The notes: generated by a model not told the origin, from the sequence alone. Numbered from the stretch's first letter, positions 24,858 to 37,765 are shown. The stretch: DNA of 60,000 nt from Lineus longissimus (GCF_910592395.1 NC_088319.1:17672001-17732000); one strand, 5' to 3'. A program made the numbers and translations.

Positions 24858-25430
24858 TGATCTCCACCAGGCCAAACTGTCACTCCGTATTGAGTGGTTG
24901 AATATTGAATCAGAGAAAGAGGAGACTGCTCCCAATCTCCTATTTCCCAGCGGGCCGAGGGTTATTTAGGCAAGATGCACTTGGAGCACATGGGAAGAAC
25001 TCTTAAGGTTAGGACAGAGATAGATGCAGGATTCCATGTCGAAGTATTGGAACTTCTCATGCATCAATGTGGTACAAAGACGTCACCGCTGTCTTTGGCC
25101 TGTCTTGAAACAGCAAGTCTAGTGCATCTCATTTCCCGTAATGAAGAGCCTTTGTGTTTGGTGAAGTCCATCCTGCAAGAACACCGCAAAATATCAACCA
25201 AGATGATTGCTCGAAGTGAATAGCTCCAACACTTCCCAAGGCGAAAGTCTTCAATATTCTCTAAGTTATTGTGTCAACCAAATGGTCCCCCGGGCTGATC
25301 TCCTCTCCATCTGGCCACAATGTCACCCAAGTTTGATTCAATTGCAGAAACACGAGCTTCCAGCCGATTTCTTATTTCCCAGCGGAGCTTGATGATTGGC
25401 AAGATACATTTAAGTTGGAAATGACATGCG
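24858..25430. repeat. Diverged direct repeat
   Basis: The segment at about 24858-24996 and that at about 25294-25430 share ordered words (TGATCTCC, GGCCA, GTCACYC, CTTATTTCCCAGCGG or CTATTTCCCAGCGG, GGCAAGATRCA) with similar spacing. It is an old duplication of roughly 140 bp separated by about 300 bp. Origin unknown. Confidence 0.4.
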
Positions 25431-26219
25431 CTTTGCCGATACCAACATACGATTGGAGGCCCCAAAGCACGTAGAGTTCCCATGAAGGGTCATCGGGGAT
25501 GCTGAAGCGCAGTTCGATGTGAAATGATGCTGGATTTCGACTTGAAACATGATCAATGCGTACGTTATTGTCGCTTCATTGGGGAGGTCGACAATTTACC
25601 GACTTTCCACCAATTAGAGGTCAAAGTGGCCGCAACACATTCCAATTCGTTACTAATCTCGTTAAGTTGTTAGGGAAAGCACCTTAACAAGAAACGTTTG
25701 GAATGTCTCACTCGAGGGTTGAGTTTTAGGATCTATCTGCTGCTGATAACTGGTATATTGTATCAATACCATAGTAGGAGATCCTGTCAGCTTACTTAGC
25801 CGCTATTCCGTGGAAGGAACAACTTCAACCCAGCAATAGAGCTATGGTCTTATGCACCACACCACCAAATAAACTTAGGAAATCTCTCTAAATCCATGTA
25901 TTTGCCCAAATATCTTTTATCACTTTGTGATATATATTGTACATAAATAGCAAAAAGAGCCCATTTTGAACGAACCACATTACACCTTATATACCACGAT
26001 CATCTCGATTGCAATCAAATTTTTCTAACTGCTGCTTTCTTTAGAAACCCAACCCAATCCACTAATGGACAAACTGACGGTCGTGTCCAGGCCCCCATCT
26101 ATGCTCTTAGCTGACACGATCTTGCCTTTTTCAAGCGAATACAGCCTTTTTAATTGCGGAGCTAATCGTGCAATTTGTTTCCGTAAAAACGAAATGGGAT
26201 ATTAACATAGCAGGAAGAA

Positions 26220-26273
26220 ACTGTTAAGTTTGCGATAGTCCACGCAGAACCGGAGAAACCCATCGTTCTTCCA
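26220..26273 (-). pseudogene. Ty3/gypsy reverse-transcriptase fragment
   Basis: Minus-strand translation gives WKNDGFLRFCVDYRKLNS. This matches the highly conserved gypsy RT motif of the form KKxDGSxRFCVDYRKLN. Stops and loss of similarity occur within a few codons on both sides, so only about 60-70 bp are recognisable. It is a dead scrap inside the FNDC-like intron, on the same strand as the host gene. Confidence 0.75.
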
Positions 26274-27305
26274 CAGGCTATGATAACGCGGGTTTCATCT
26301 GGGGTTGGCTGTACGAAGAAGGATGAAGCTGTCAATGAAATATACTGTTTGAACGTTATAAAGGCCTTTCGTACAGGCGGCCTTTAACCAGCTACAGTAT
26401 ATTACTCGGGTATTGATCTTTCCAAACGCGCTTTGGCCTGCTGCGTTTTTAATTTGGTTTCACCACCGTGATTGAAATATTCGGGCAGTATTGGAAATCA
26501 ATGGCGACTCCATCCAGTATGAGAGACCGCTAGGGCCTGAGTCTTCGCCGGGAACTGCAATGTTTTTTTTTAATCAAAGACGTAAATGATTGTGTTACAT
26601 TTGGCAGGGAAGACGAATTGTAATGAATATATGAATAGTTGCTGATGATTGGGTTTGGCTGGCTGGGCAATGCTTGGTGTAGTGAACCTCTGCCAGATTA
26701 GCTTTAAAGAGTCCAATTTATAAATTCCCATTGCCTGATGCGCCCTTTAGCAGAACCTTAACAATAAAGAGAGTGGTATCAGATGAAAGAGAGAACTATT
26801 CCTAACTGATTCGATTATCTTTTCTCCATTAACATCTTCCTTCGAGCAGTGGGCTAAAAACTGCTCAGAAAAGCAACTGATGTCCTGGGGTCATCTACTC
26901 GATTTTACTGCTCGATTCCAGCAGTCGTTTTTTTCCTATTATCATCAATCAGATTGATCGAATCAAGTCTTCACTGTAATGCCCGAAGGCGGGTATCTGA
27001 GCAAATATTGGCCAACTCAATGAAATGAAGGGGAAGAGACAAGGGTGGTATTAATAGGTCGGAGAGTAATACTTCAAATGGCCACTATGCACCGCCACTC
27101 GTAGCGCCTCAGCAATAAACTACGACTTACATCGAAATGCATAACAGTCGCCAATGTTTTCGAGGTGGTTTTGGCGATGTCTAACGTGTTTTAGCTGGAT
27201 ACTGATCGCCACATTATAGGGTCTTGTAAAAGTGATAGGATTCTGTCAGTGTTACAAGAAGGCACATAAAAATGTCAAGAATATGCAAGAAAAGAATGCT
27301 CCTAC

Positions 27306-27626
27306 CTGATATTGTCGTGAAAGAGACATTATTACTTTTGTTGCTATAGGCGTCGTCATAAACAGCTGTCATATATACGAGGTACACTGTGGCCGGCTGT
27401 AACTTCTCAAGGCGAACCTGGGTAAGGAATGATTCCAAATTGGGTATCAACATGCAGTAGGTTCGAACGTCTCTTTGTCTATGACTAGTCCTGGTCTGAA
27501 TGGGACAAATTGTCATTTCAAATGCCGACACTGGTTGTTCTGCGCCGCCGGTGTACCTCCACGAAGCTATGGCGAAGTTGTTGGTAACGTAGGTGACGGT
27601 CAGGTTGCTGGGGGCTTTCGGTGCGG
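27306..27626 (-). CDS. FNDC4/FNDC5-like protein, fibronectin type III exon
   Basis: A 321-nt minus-strand exon lies between the acceptor TTTTTTCATTGTAG and the donor GTAGGA and is phase 1 at both ends, the classic symmetric FN3 module. The 107 residues make one complete FN3 domain: APKAPSNLTVTYV (strand A), the strand-B Trp in ASW, the tyrosine-corner motif LQPATVYLVYMTAVY, and the closing strand NNVSFTT. Potential N-glycosylation sites are visible at NLT, NKS and NVS. Together with the transmembrane exon it gives the FNDC4/5 order. In vertebrates the FNDC5 ectodomain is released as irisin. The exon with the signal peptide was not found in the window. FNDC membership is inferred from architecture, since FN3 domains are common. 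Confidence 0.8.
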
Positions 27627-29554
27627 CTACAATGAAAAAATGAAAAGTTTGTTAAAAACAATTAGCATGAAAGTCACAGGATTACTCTATTTGATTGGGC
27701 ATGGTCACCGGTGGTCTGAATCGCCAAAGTATCTCCATGTTCCCGTGGCATCTTTCGGTTACCTAGGAGACAGCCACGTAACATTCGAAATCTTCTCAAA
27801 AAGTGTAGTATTGAAATCACTATAACAACAGCAACACGACGTTTTCAAGAATGACCCAACTCGGACAAGGTGGTGAATCTGGACTTCATCATTTCAATAA
27901 GTCATCTGCCTTTTTCCACCAGTTTACCCGCCCAATTTCACATCCACATTGACTTTGCCCATAAGCCTACCTCAACCATAACCACGGAAGCACCGAATAA
28001 ATGAATCCACTTTCCCCAGATTGATATGACCAGTAGGACTCTTCCACACCAAATGAAATTCGTGTTAATTGAATTCTTCTGATATGCGCTATGTGAATAG
28101 GTTTATATAAGCGACATTAAGGAACGCTTTTATTAACCCGGCGATAATTCTTATAAATTAGGTCCGTATCCTGAATATTGGGTGCGTAGCTGATTTGATT
28201 ATTTCGTATCTTCTGGTTGTCATAGTATGCCTTACAGGGAATGGCAAGCGGGCTCAATTGCGCACTGTTCGGGCGAATGCGTCATCGATTGGGTAATTTG
28301 TCCGAAGGCGACTATATCGTGTCTCACAATGCAGGTCCTTAGCTACCTTAATGGTGATGGGGGGAATACGACGACTTTATTGGCCTTGGCCCTTATTTGA
28401 TTGAAGCTCATAGACTGATGAGATAACCTCATGGTTGGGTCATGCTGGTACAGCTTCTGAATTCTTCAATCACATTACTGCCAACCATGAGCTATCATAA
28501 AAGCGTTAAAAACTCTCCAGCCTTGAGAACTACGGAACGAATCCAGGCAAAGTTTTCACATTTTGCTTCGTGAAAATCCCGTTCTTTCTGGTGTCAAAAC
28601 TTCGCAAATTGTATAATATGACGATAAAGAAACAGTAAGATGGAGAAAAAGTGTAAGCTGGTGAAGCAGTCGTGTGGCTTCTGTCTACGTCTAGGATGCT
28701 GAACATCGTCTCCTAATGTTCCTGTGTGGATTTATATGGCTGCCTTAATGTCATGTTGGTGATAACACGGATCTTCTGGCAGTACTCGTTTCGGTGCACG
28801 TTTTTGCAGTTCTATGGCTCCATATTGATACCATTGGTGATATGAGGAAACAAGAACTTATCATCACCTTGAAGGAGGAATATACTTGGTAAGAAAGACC
28901 CAGTGAGTCTAATTGGTTTGGTGGTCTCCAGGGAACCAAGATGTGTTGGGTGGGAACAGTTACAGTGCAGTGTGTGGTCTGACTTGATGAGTCCTCGCAA
29001 AGCCGTGACTAGTGCAGATGTTTTATGAGAGTAGAGACACCTGTTGGCCAATTTCTGAATGTTACTCTGGCCCACTCGATTCCTTCATGTAGTCTCTCTT
29101 TAACAGCTGTCTATCAACGGGATTGTAATTCTGCCTGCATGTGTTCACTTCTGTAACAAAAGATGATCCAGCTGTAGGAAAAATGAAGTTAAGAACTGAA
29201 GAGCGATATGGTTTCAAGTTGCTTCGAGAGGTTGTATTGTAATCGTACAATAGCCACCGCTGCGTAGGAATCCGAACATCTAACAGTGTTCAGTCCACAT
29301 AACCAAAAGAGAAGTGACCCACAATGATTGAAAACGTATCGCAAACCTGATATTCGTTACAACACATCAGAACATTTACTGTGTTTACCTCTACGTCAAC
29401 CAATTCCCAGACCATGCATGATAATAAGAACACCAATTGACCTCCAGCTCATGTCTTGTCAATATATTAACAAATACAGAATCTGACATGGGTGTGAGCG
29501 TGCTGATCCCTAAACATGACTTGGGGGCCCACACGCCCAGTACGACACTGAGCT
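27627..29554. other. Upstream region of the FN3 exon; no gene recognised
   Basis: The missing 5' exons of the FNDC-like gene could lie here or farther right. On the minus strand, partly overlapping frames are open between about 28750 and 29250, one behind a good acceptor (TTCATTTTTCCTACAG, near 29171). The peptides resemble no family I know and the frames shift, as in a decayed element. Confidence 0.25.
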
Positions 29555-29745
29555 CTATCAAGGCAACGTGCCTCCTCAAACGGACTTGGTGGTCCACTGG
29601 TCCAGCGCCTATCAAGGCAACGTGTCCTCCTCCAACGGACTTGGTGGCCCACTGGTCCAGCGCCTATCAAGGCAACGTGTCCTCCTCCAACGGACTTGGT
29701 GGCCCACTGGTCCAGCGCCTATCAAGGCAACGTGCCCACTATAGA
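29555..29745. repeat. 55-bp minisatellite, about 3.5 units
   Basis: CTATCAAGGCAACGTG occurs at 29555, 29609, 29664 and 29719 (spacings 54, 55, 55), each followed by CTCC-rich sequence and GGACTTGGTGG, then CCACTGGTCCAGCGC. The last unit is truncated. Because 55 is not a multiple of 3, the 132-codon open frame across it changes register at each unit and is unlikely to be a real protein. Confidence 0.85.
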
Positions 29746-32700
29746 ATAGAGACGCGCGCGGACTTCCTCAAACAGTCTTGTGGCCCAAACAGAATCAGTG
29801 CCCAGATAATTGATGTAATTCAACGCCCATACTGACCTGAACCTAGTTATCTGTTCAGTTTCCAGTCGAGAACAGTCTAAGGTATGAAGGATATAAAGAT
29901 AAAAGGCGCATCATCAAAAAAGCCTTCAAAGACGCTGCTTGCATCCTTTGCGATTGTCATTCTTCGCCAATATCGTGTAGGAAAAAGCCTTCACGCGACG
30001 AGTCTGATGAGTTCTTATCAAGTGTTGCTAATCTGGTAGATTATTCGGTTGAAGTAACGCAGGTGATGTTGAAACTCCAAGAGACTGTTTGAAGAAAAAT
30101 CATGATGTTCTTTGCATTCGATTGCATTCAAAGCTTTATGTTAAGGTTATGTTCCGAGTTTATCTTTGCAGCTCGACCATACCTCAAGCCGTACCTTTGA
30201 GCTCTTCAAATGCATTATTGGGGCTATGATATTTGGGTGTCTATTTTCGACTAAAGGTGAGAGAAACTAATGCTTGGGGACACGCTTGTCACAATACCAC
30301 CTCCCCCCACCCATCCTTCTCTCAATCCCTTACCCCCATCGCCAACCACTTCCAAATTCTCTATCAGAAAGTGGAACATCTTCGGTCCCCATCTCTTTTT
30401 TACTGACGAAGTGCTGTCTCCGTTTCTTATAACGGATGCGTCGTTGCTCGCTCTTCGGAAAAAGTGGGAAAGATTGTGCTGCAGTTATTGATGAAAGAGA
30501 CAGCTAGGGGCAATTGAGTTTCTCTGCCAAGGTCGCTGCTTGTCGAAGCAAACGCCTTGTGTTGAGCATTAACTTGTCAAGTTTCGTTACTTTCCTCGGC
30601 CTCCTGCAGCTTTTAACCACTTGCTCCTGACGTGGTATCCGGCCGGAGACTTCCCCATCGGCGGTTAGTGTTCAGATTTTCTTGCATTGAGCTTTGATAC
30701 GTCGTACTATGATACGTCGTATTTGATATTTCCTGTATTCAAGCCACAGGCCAACATACTACATGTACATTATCTACTATAAACACGAAACCGCAAAACC
30801 CTCCCAACGGCAAAACTTGCATTAGACATCATCCAACAGAGCTTGCGGACCTAATCAAACATAATAACTTGCAAAAACAAAGGTTAAGAATGGCATTCTC
30901 ATCAATATTCTCTAATTGGCTCTTTTGATTATTGATGATCAAGAATTTGTTTGTGTTCCTCTGGCGTTCTTTATCATCCGTCGTCATTATCACCAGTTAC
31001 CTGACCTCAGTTTATTAGGTATTCATAGAGTTGCGTGTTGGTTATAGAACTCAAAGGAATGTGCAAACATCTTTGGTAATGTATGGTAAATAAACATAGA
31101 AGAGGTGATGATGTGATACATCTCAGTTCCCCAAGGTTTGGTTCTTCTTCTACCAAGGAGAATCATAACTTCTGAAGAACAAGTTCGTTAAGTGTGACCA
31201 CAGGCAACATCATTGTGGCTCGGACTTGAAATTCTAAAGCAATTAGAACTCCTTCAAAATGAAGTGGGTGCTGATGTCAAGGATGGGAGACAGCATTTTG
31301 TCTATCAGAGACCAGACTCACAACCTTGGAAATGGCACTCACTTCGTTTTGAAGGCGTTTCTATAACTGCTTTAAGATTCAAAGTACATGTACCAGCCAA
31401 AATGGTGTCGCTTATTGTCAATACTTAACGTTCTTTCTGTGTTTCCGGGACAAAAGTCAGAGAAGTGTTGCTGACGATGGGGCATCGTAGGCCCGAAAAC
31501 AAGCTTGAGTGACGGCCAGGTGTAATCACGTGCCTTTTAACCAGGCTAGTTACTAGTCATGAACTAGTTTCTAGCGACAACCCGAGATCAAGACATTCTC
31601 TTCCCTGGCACGGACCTGACAAAACCAAATAATATTTTAACAGTGCTTCTCACTCCATTTACTTCCCACAGTGAAATGGTAAGGGCTTTAAAGTACGGCA
31701 AATAGTTGCAACAACCTTGCACAGAACAACCCATTTAGCTCTCCGTTCGCATTCTAAACATCAATATCAGTAATGGAACCTCAGGCTTCCGCATCGAAGG
31801 AGCTAGCAAACACTCCAAGTGCATCTTCTCTCAGCAACGGAGACAGACACTTCGTCAAGAAAATGTGTGAACTGGAATGGAGTTTGGATCGAGAGCGGAT
31901 TCACTCGACGTGGATGATGACAAAATGAAAAATTCTGCTTCGGCGTCACTGCCATTAGTTCAAAATGGAAAATAGCACATTGACAGAAAGTCTCTTTGTG
32001 TCATGTCTCGCCATTGTCATTTTAAAACAAACAAATTGGGCAAACTGGGATGGATTTCGGGTGTGGCTGTGACTAAAATGCGAGTTGTTTATTGTAGTGA
32101 CTGGAATGGCATAGTAAAGGATGCCCCCTATCACTGTCCAAACAGCGGCAGCATTGTTTCATTAAGGCATTCATTCAGTTCCAGCTCAATACCTGTGTTT
32201 AGCCTGTCACGACTCAAGTTCATTACTAATACACAGACATGCATTTTCATGTCACCAAGTGTTGATTTTCAGTTGTTATTGTTCATTACTTCTTCAGCAT
32301 GTTTGCCAATAGCCTGTTTGAATCTGGCTGCAGATTTATTAGGGCTGACATGGAATAGTACATTGACTTCCATGTGCTAATATCATTCCTCCAAAACGAG
32401 CCAGCCACAATATATAACATGGTGCAAAAGGGCCTCAGAATCATACATTGCCAAACAGACATGAAAACCAGGCCAATGACCACATTCTTTGTCATTTAAG
32501 AAGGGAGTGTGCACATCTTATTGCCGCCAGTGTAGATCTGATTCAAACATGCCCGACGCCAGTGGTACTGACATTTAATGGACTTGTGCATAGAACTGTA
32601 CATTTTTACCGAGTGTATAGTCTTCATTCAAAGAGCATTTGATTTCAAAAGTAGGCCGTTGGACGTCGATTAACAGCTCATTGTCAACAGGTGTCCCATG

Positions 32701-35504
32701 AAGCTATCTCATATACAATTTCATTGATTCTATAATCTAGATTCGCACTGAATTGTTCTCTATCATATTGGATGTCAGTTTCAACATGAGAGAGACCACA
32801 TTCCAGTTATATGCTCGATACAGTTTCACTTTATGGTCAATAATCAATGGAATATAGAACACTAACATTCACGATCAGTGTCTAAATCTTAAATTGACAT
32901 GGATGTCACGTAGGATATATGCTGATTTGAGACACCTTCACACCACTAAGCGTGATTTCACGGCCCACCATGATGGCGGGTAGAACAATGATTTGTCATG
33001 ACTGACTTTTGTCTTCCCCTCCCCGCATGGCAGATGATGACCTCACGTGAAAACACTGGTGACCAACGTACAGGTTCACCACATTGTTTGACAGTCAATG
33101 GACTGTAGCATACACACCATAAGTTAATCCATGTATTCAATTACTACAATCATCACAATCGCCCAACATTGTTTATAGGGCTAACAATGGTCTTTGTTCA
33201 CCATCAGCTCTCAATTCAATGGGTTTAACTCGATGTCAGTTCCTGGCGAGAGGGCAATGTGTGTCGGTGGTCGGCCAAAAGTTCCCAAGTGGTTATGCGT
33301 TGCCTATGATGACTGTGATGAAGTTGTTGCAGGCAGTGGCGAGATCGCAATATGTCACCGAGCTGATCTTGCCGTCATAAGGGTAATAGAGAGACTGACA
33401 AATCTTAGGTCTCGAAACTACTTGTTTACTGTCACTACATGGTGCTGAAGACTTCGCCTCTGAGACCATTAGCAAGGGATTACTCGAGCAGTTCCCGTAA
33501 TCCCCTCCCTCGGATCAGCCGCTGACACCTCCACCAATGACCTGCCGAATTGGAGAGGATGTCGTCCTGTTGTATGCTACAAATAGGGAACTAATTAATA
33601 GCAGGAGTGAAGAGTTTGTCCCACGTTGCCGTCAAATACTGGCCCAGCTGTTATTTCCCAACATGACGATTAGTAATTCCTGGGTGGAACGTGAGAAAAA
33701 GATCTATATTTCATTCGCTTTCGATTCCAAGCACGGGTTCTGATATCAGTGAATACATCAAAACGAGACATATTGATATGAATGTAACACCGTCTGTAGC
33801 CATTGAGGCTGCAGCCCCATTGAGAATCAATAAGCTTTTTAATAGAGATCGTCGAGAAAATTAAGATAACGCGAGTGAGACGTATCTCATGACCAACCAC
33901 ATTACACAACAATAGAAGATAAACTTGATATACTACATGCCCAGCGCAAATTATGATTGATTATCATGTTAATATGAAAGGTATACCCCCTATCACTGAG
34001 TATAGATTGTTGAAAAAGGCAATTAGGCTGCCTCATGTGTGAGCTTGAGGTTCTCTGTTTGCAGGTTAATCAATCCACCAGTTCTCACAAGGGACACAGT
34101 CAGTAGAAATACGTTTAAATTGGATATTGAGACTGCGATATGTATAAAGAAGCCAAGTGACTTTGCCGCGAATGAACACCCGACATTTCCCTAGAGCGCC
34201 TTTTATTCTATGTGGTACTGGTCAAATTGCAGTGCGAGAAGCAGGCCCTAAGCTAATAATCAGGGGAAGACACCAATTCAATGGAATAAGAGTAGATCAA
34301 GTGATGCAGATAACATGCAAAGGAATACCCTGGGGTAATCCGGTGGCTGAGTGGATGATATTGGGGAGTTTTAATTTCATCGTGCTGAAGACAGTTTCTC
34401 GTGATTGCTAGAGGTGGTAGTAAATAATATGAGTGATTTGAAGCAAGTAATAGCCTGGATCCCACTTCTCAGGGGCAAGAGGACAAGAACGGTGCTAGAA
34501 TGGTCTGCTTGACTACGTGAGACACAGTCCCTGGGCGATTGGGTTACAATAGACTGCCACCCATCCTTGATGATAGGAGATGAGGTTAAGGCCAAGGGAT
34601 AGATCGTGCATGGCTAAGCTAAAACAGACCGGAGACAGTTACTTTTGTCAATGTTTGTCATGTTTCTGACATGTTCGATATATGCTGGTATAGTTTCTAT
34701 GCATGCATGCGAAAGAAGCAAAGGAGGTATGTTTGACCTGGGGTAATGCGCTAACATGCTTGTTGACGATAATGCCCGATTGCGCTGCCACCCTTCTATA
34801 AGAGTACTTACACCACCTGAAAATGGACCACCAATCTTGGTTCGGGAACCAATGCCGCACCATCGAAAATCCACGAAGCTCAACCGGTCGCTCCGCCACA
34901 CATCAGGCTTACTACCATATTACCTCGCCCTGCAGGGAATACCAGAGCTATCCCTGTCATCACGTCCCACCGGGAATACAACCGGATCTTTGGCCGGAAC
35001 TCAAACCCGTCTCAATGGCTGGTCAAAGGAAATATATCTCAATAATACTAGGATAATGTGAGCCTCGTATCATTATTATCGAAACGACAGTTCCCGGGGG
35101 GGGGGGGGGGGGGGGTACTCGGGAAACTGCAGACGTAAGCAGGAGAAGCAGGTTTGGGTTGTGTTGGAGTGAAATCTTTGGAGTGGTTAGAATCAACTTT
35201 CTGAGCGGAGAAGGAATATCCCCACACGTCGGTAAATGAACCCGATACTTGGTGGAGGCAGACGGTTGGAGGAGTTTTAGATCGAGGGAGCGTTTCTGCT
35301 TGCGATGTATTTTAAAATGTTCTGATGCAAGCAAACAATGTTGATGTGTCACGTGGTATGAACCGTTCTTATCAGTAGTAGAACAAATCTTATAAAGAAG
35401 ACCGAGTCCCGGGTACATCACAGAACTTACCAAAAACCCTAAGTTCATTTACATTCTTAGATCATCTGCATTATACGTGCAGCCACCATTATTTGATACG
35501 TCTA
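29746..35504. other. Gene-free stretch
   Basis: About 5.8 kb without a recognised exon. Open frames are at most about 125 codons, within the range expected by chance, and have no recognised motif. A poly-G run lies at about 35096-35115. Confidence 0.3.
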
Positions 35505-35506
35505 TA

Positions 35507-35702
35507 GGGCCGTTTAGACGACAGGCGAAAAGACCGCATTCGGATCGAATCTGGATGAATCCGGATTAAAACCACCCAAGGCGATGGTACCTTTTTAGTC
35601 CGGATGCAACCACATTGATCCGGATCTTTTTGCGTTTACACGACGAAAAATTAATCCGGATTCGGGACGCATCCGGATTTTTTCGCGTCGTCTAAACGGC
35701 CC
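35507..35702. mobile_element. 196-bp MITE with TA target duplication and GGGCCGTTTAGACGAC ends
   Basis: Perfect 16-bp terminal inverted repeats (GGGCCGTTTAGACGAC and its reverse complement) are flanked by TA on both sides (35505-35506 and 35703-35704). The inverted similarity continues into GGCGAAAA / GCGAAAAA. The interior repeats the palindrome ATCCGGAT or its halves several times. No coding capacity. TA duplication fits Tc1/mariner-like or ISL2EU-like DNA transposons; the exact family is inference. Confidence 0.8.
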
Positions 35703-35704
35703 TA

Positions 35705-37697
35705 TTATCACTTCCTGCCTACCGGATCTTAATCAAATCAAAAAGAACATCCTATATTAGTAAAGAGTACCAGCCTTGCATCTCGTTAAAAAACCCAAGA
35801 GTATTACATCCCGAATACCACTTTTTTCTCTAGTTGTACTGCAAGAAACTTGCATATCTAATTTGCAATTCTCCCTACTCTCATGTGGCTCATTATTTTT
35901 AACCAGCATAAAATCTTATGATAAAGACACCTGTTATATTTCCTATATTCTCAGTTTCCGACACAAAACCTCACTCCTATTAATGATTATTAGAGAACAT
36001 GCCTGGCCACTGATAAAATGTAATTCTGACCACACCCACTATACGGCTGATAAAAGATGGATTTTCAAGAGAAACAAAAAAGTATCTCTCATGAAACATG
36101 TAAAGTTTGGTCCACCAAAATGTACTGGTTCACTATCTGTTGGTGGGGCCAATATACCCTTCAACATTTTAAAGAATTTGGCCAATCTTGAGGAATCGTG
36201 AAATTTCACATCAAGATTTACGAAGTATATTTCAAAATGGAAGAGATATGTCAGTCAAATGATTACATTTTTTGGGCCACCCTGTAGATGATGAGGATAA
36301 ATACCAGTAAATATTCGATAGGATTACTTGTTGTTCCATCATGGGGTCGATAAATTAGCACGTCTACTTGGTCAAGACGTGTTGATATATGACATGTTTA
36401 CTGAACAGCAGATGACAATCAAGGCACGCTGTTACATAAAGAATTATTGCTAAATAAATTATAAGTCACATCTTTGTGTGGATGTAAGGGATTCTGATAC
36501 AAGAGATTGCAAACATTGATAAAAACACCGCAGAATATTCCGAGATGGTCTATGTTGTCTACAGCACTTAATTTAACAGGACAAAAGACAGGTTGTCATA
36601 CAGTATTTGAAATTGAAGCAACTCTACTTAATAACCATCCGACATTGCAAACTTGATTGAAAACGCGGCATGAGTCTAGGATATGGCATTTCCCAGGCTG
36701 ACGTTCTGTCAGGTTGAAACGATGAAGCGCTGTTGTCAGCGGAGAGATTGTCCACAGGGATATGCAGATGCTGTTGAAGAAAAATGCGAGACAGCCATTA
36801 CAAAAGCATTTCAATCAATGTATTTGATTGAAAGTGAGGAGAAAGTAGGTTCCTTTGATATATGTACGATAACACCATAACACATCTAAAAGTAAGTACA
36901 TGTAAAATATTTCGCGATAGGAAAGCAGAAAAAGCCACAATAAGACCTCATTGCTTTCGAGAGGACACCTGTTTTGCCGCCACGGGAACCGTTACGAAAA
37001 AGAAGAACAGTTCGTGGCGGCTACCATATTGATCAAAGGATCACGTTTTGCACCAAGTGAGACTGGGCTAAAGATGTGAGCACACTGGGTTGTCTTCGAG
37101 ATCATACTAGCAATTGTTAAAGACCACTGTGTCATGATCTCCTACATATTTATCTCGGTGTTCTCACAGCTTTAGTTAAGACAGTTTTACTTTGAAGTTG
37201 GATTGAAGAGCCCTACACATTCCCCATGTTACCTGTCATTCTTAATTAGAGGCCCCACCGCTTGAACAAACAGGTATTCTTTCACTAGTTAACCCCACGA
37301 CCCAAACTCCACAGAATCCTTCCCTCAGTTGAAACACGACCAGCCCAAGGGTTTAGGGTTGCTTCGTTATTGCCCTAAACACGTCAACTTGATGCTAACT
37401 AGCTGTTACACTGTAAGCATTTGAACTGATTGCAGCTAAACAATAGATTTACTAATTACAAGCTACCTAGATATACAATATACGGAGCCGGTACAAAGCA
37501 TAACATCTTTTTAGCTAGTATCAGTTACTGTTGAATCAAAGTTGAGGCAACCTCTACACTCGGCGGTACCAGTTTCAATATGTTTCAGCTTTCAATGTTT
37601 CGACATTTCTTTTTGCGATCAATAGTCATGTTTACCTGTGCTTGAGGATATCATGTGACGCATCAATAACAGTACGTGTCATCAACTTAATTAGCGC
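35705..37697. other. Gene-free stretch
   Basis: A plus-strand frame of 141 codons (35776-36201) has no recognisable domain. A short Cys-rich frame at about 36722-36800 (RCCQRRDCPQGY) is discussed under findings. Nothing else seen. Confidence 0.25.
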
Positions 37698-37765
37698 GTT
37701 CTCTAACTTTTCCTGATTCATCGGACAAAAGTCCGACTTTTCCCCGAAAGGTCGGATTTCTTAAA
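37698..37765. mobile_element. Truncated copy of the GTTCTCTAACTTTT MITE
   Basis: The left end GTTCTCTAACTTTTCC and the internal palindromic words TCGGACAAAAGTCCGAC and GAAAGGTCGGATTTC match the fuller copy at 47834-47946. The right terminal repeat is missing after about 37765. Confidence 0.55.

Larger units (their letters stand above)
12618..27305 (-). other. 14.7 kb intron of the FNDC-like gene
   Basis: The flanking exons end and begin in phase 1 and give a continuous FN3-to-membrane reading, so this is best read as one intron, although a small unrecognised exon inside it cannot be excluded. It holds a poly-G tract at about 14150-14173, a GAAA/GGAA tract at 14572-14611, a tandem duplication (14989-16960), a GAT-rich microsatellite near 20278-20312, a diverged duplication (24858-25430) and a gypsy scrap (26220-26273). 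Several frames of 60-110 codons are open, none with a recognisable motif. Confidence 0.6.

Noticed and set aside
28750-29250. Decayed transposase or domesticated gene on the minus strand
   Set aside because: The frames shift and no conserved transposase residues could be identified, so no function is assigned.
35776-36201. 141-codon plus-strand frame
   Set aside because: No motif, AT-rich composition and length within chance expectation.
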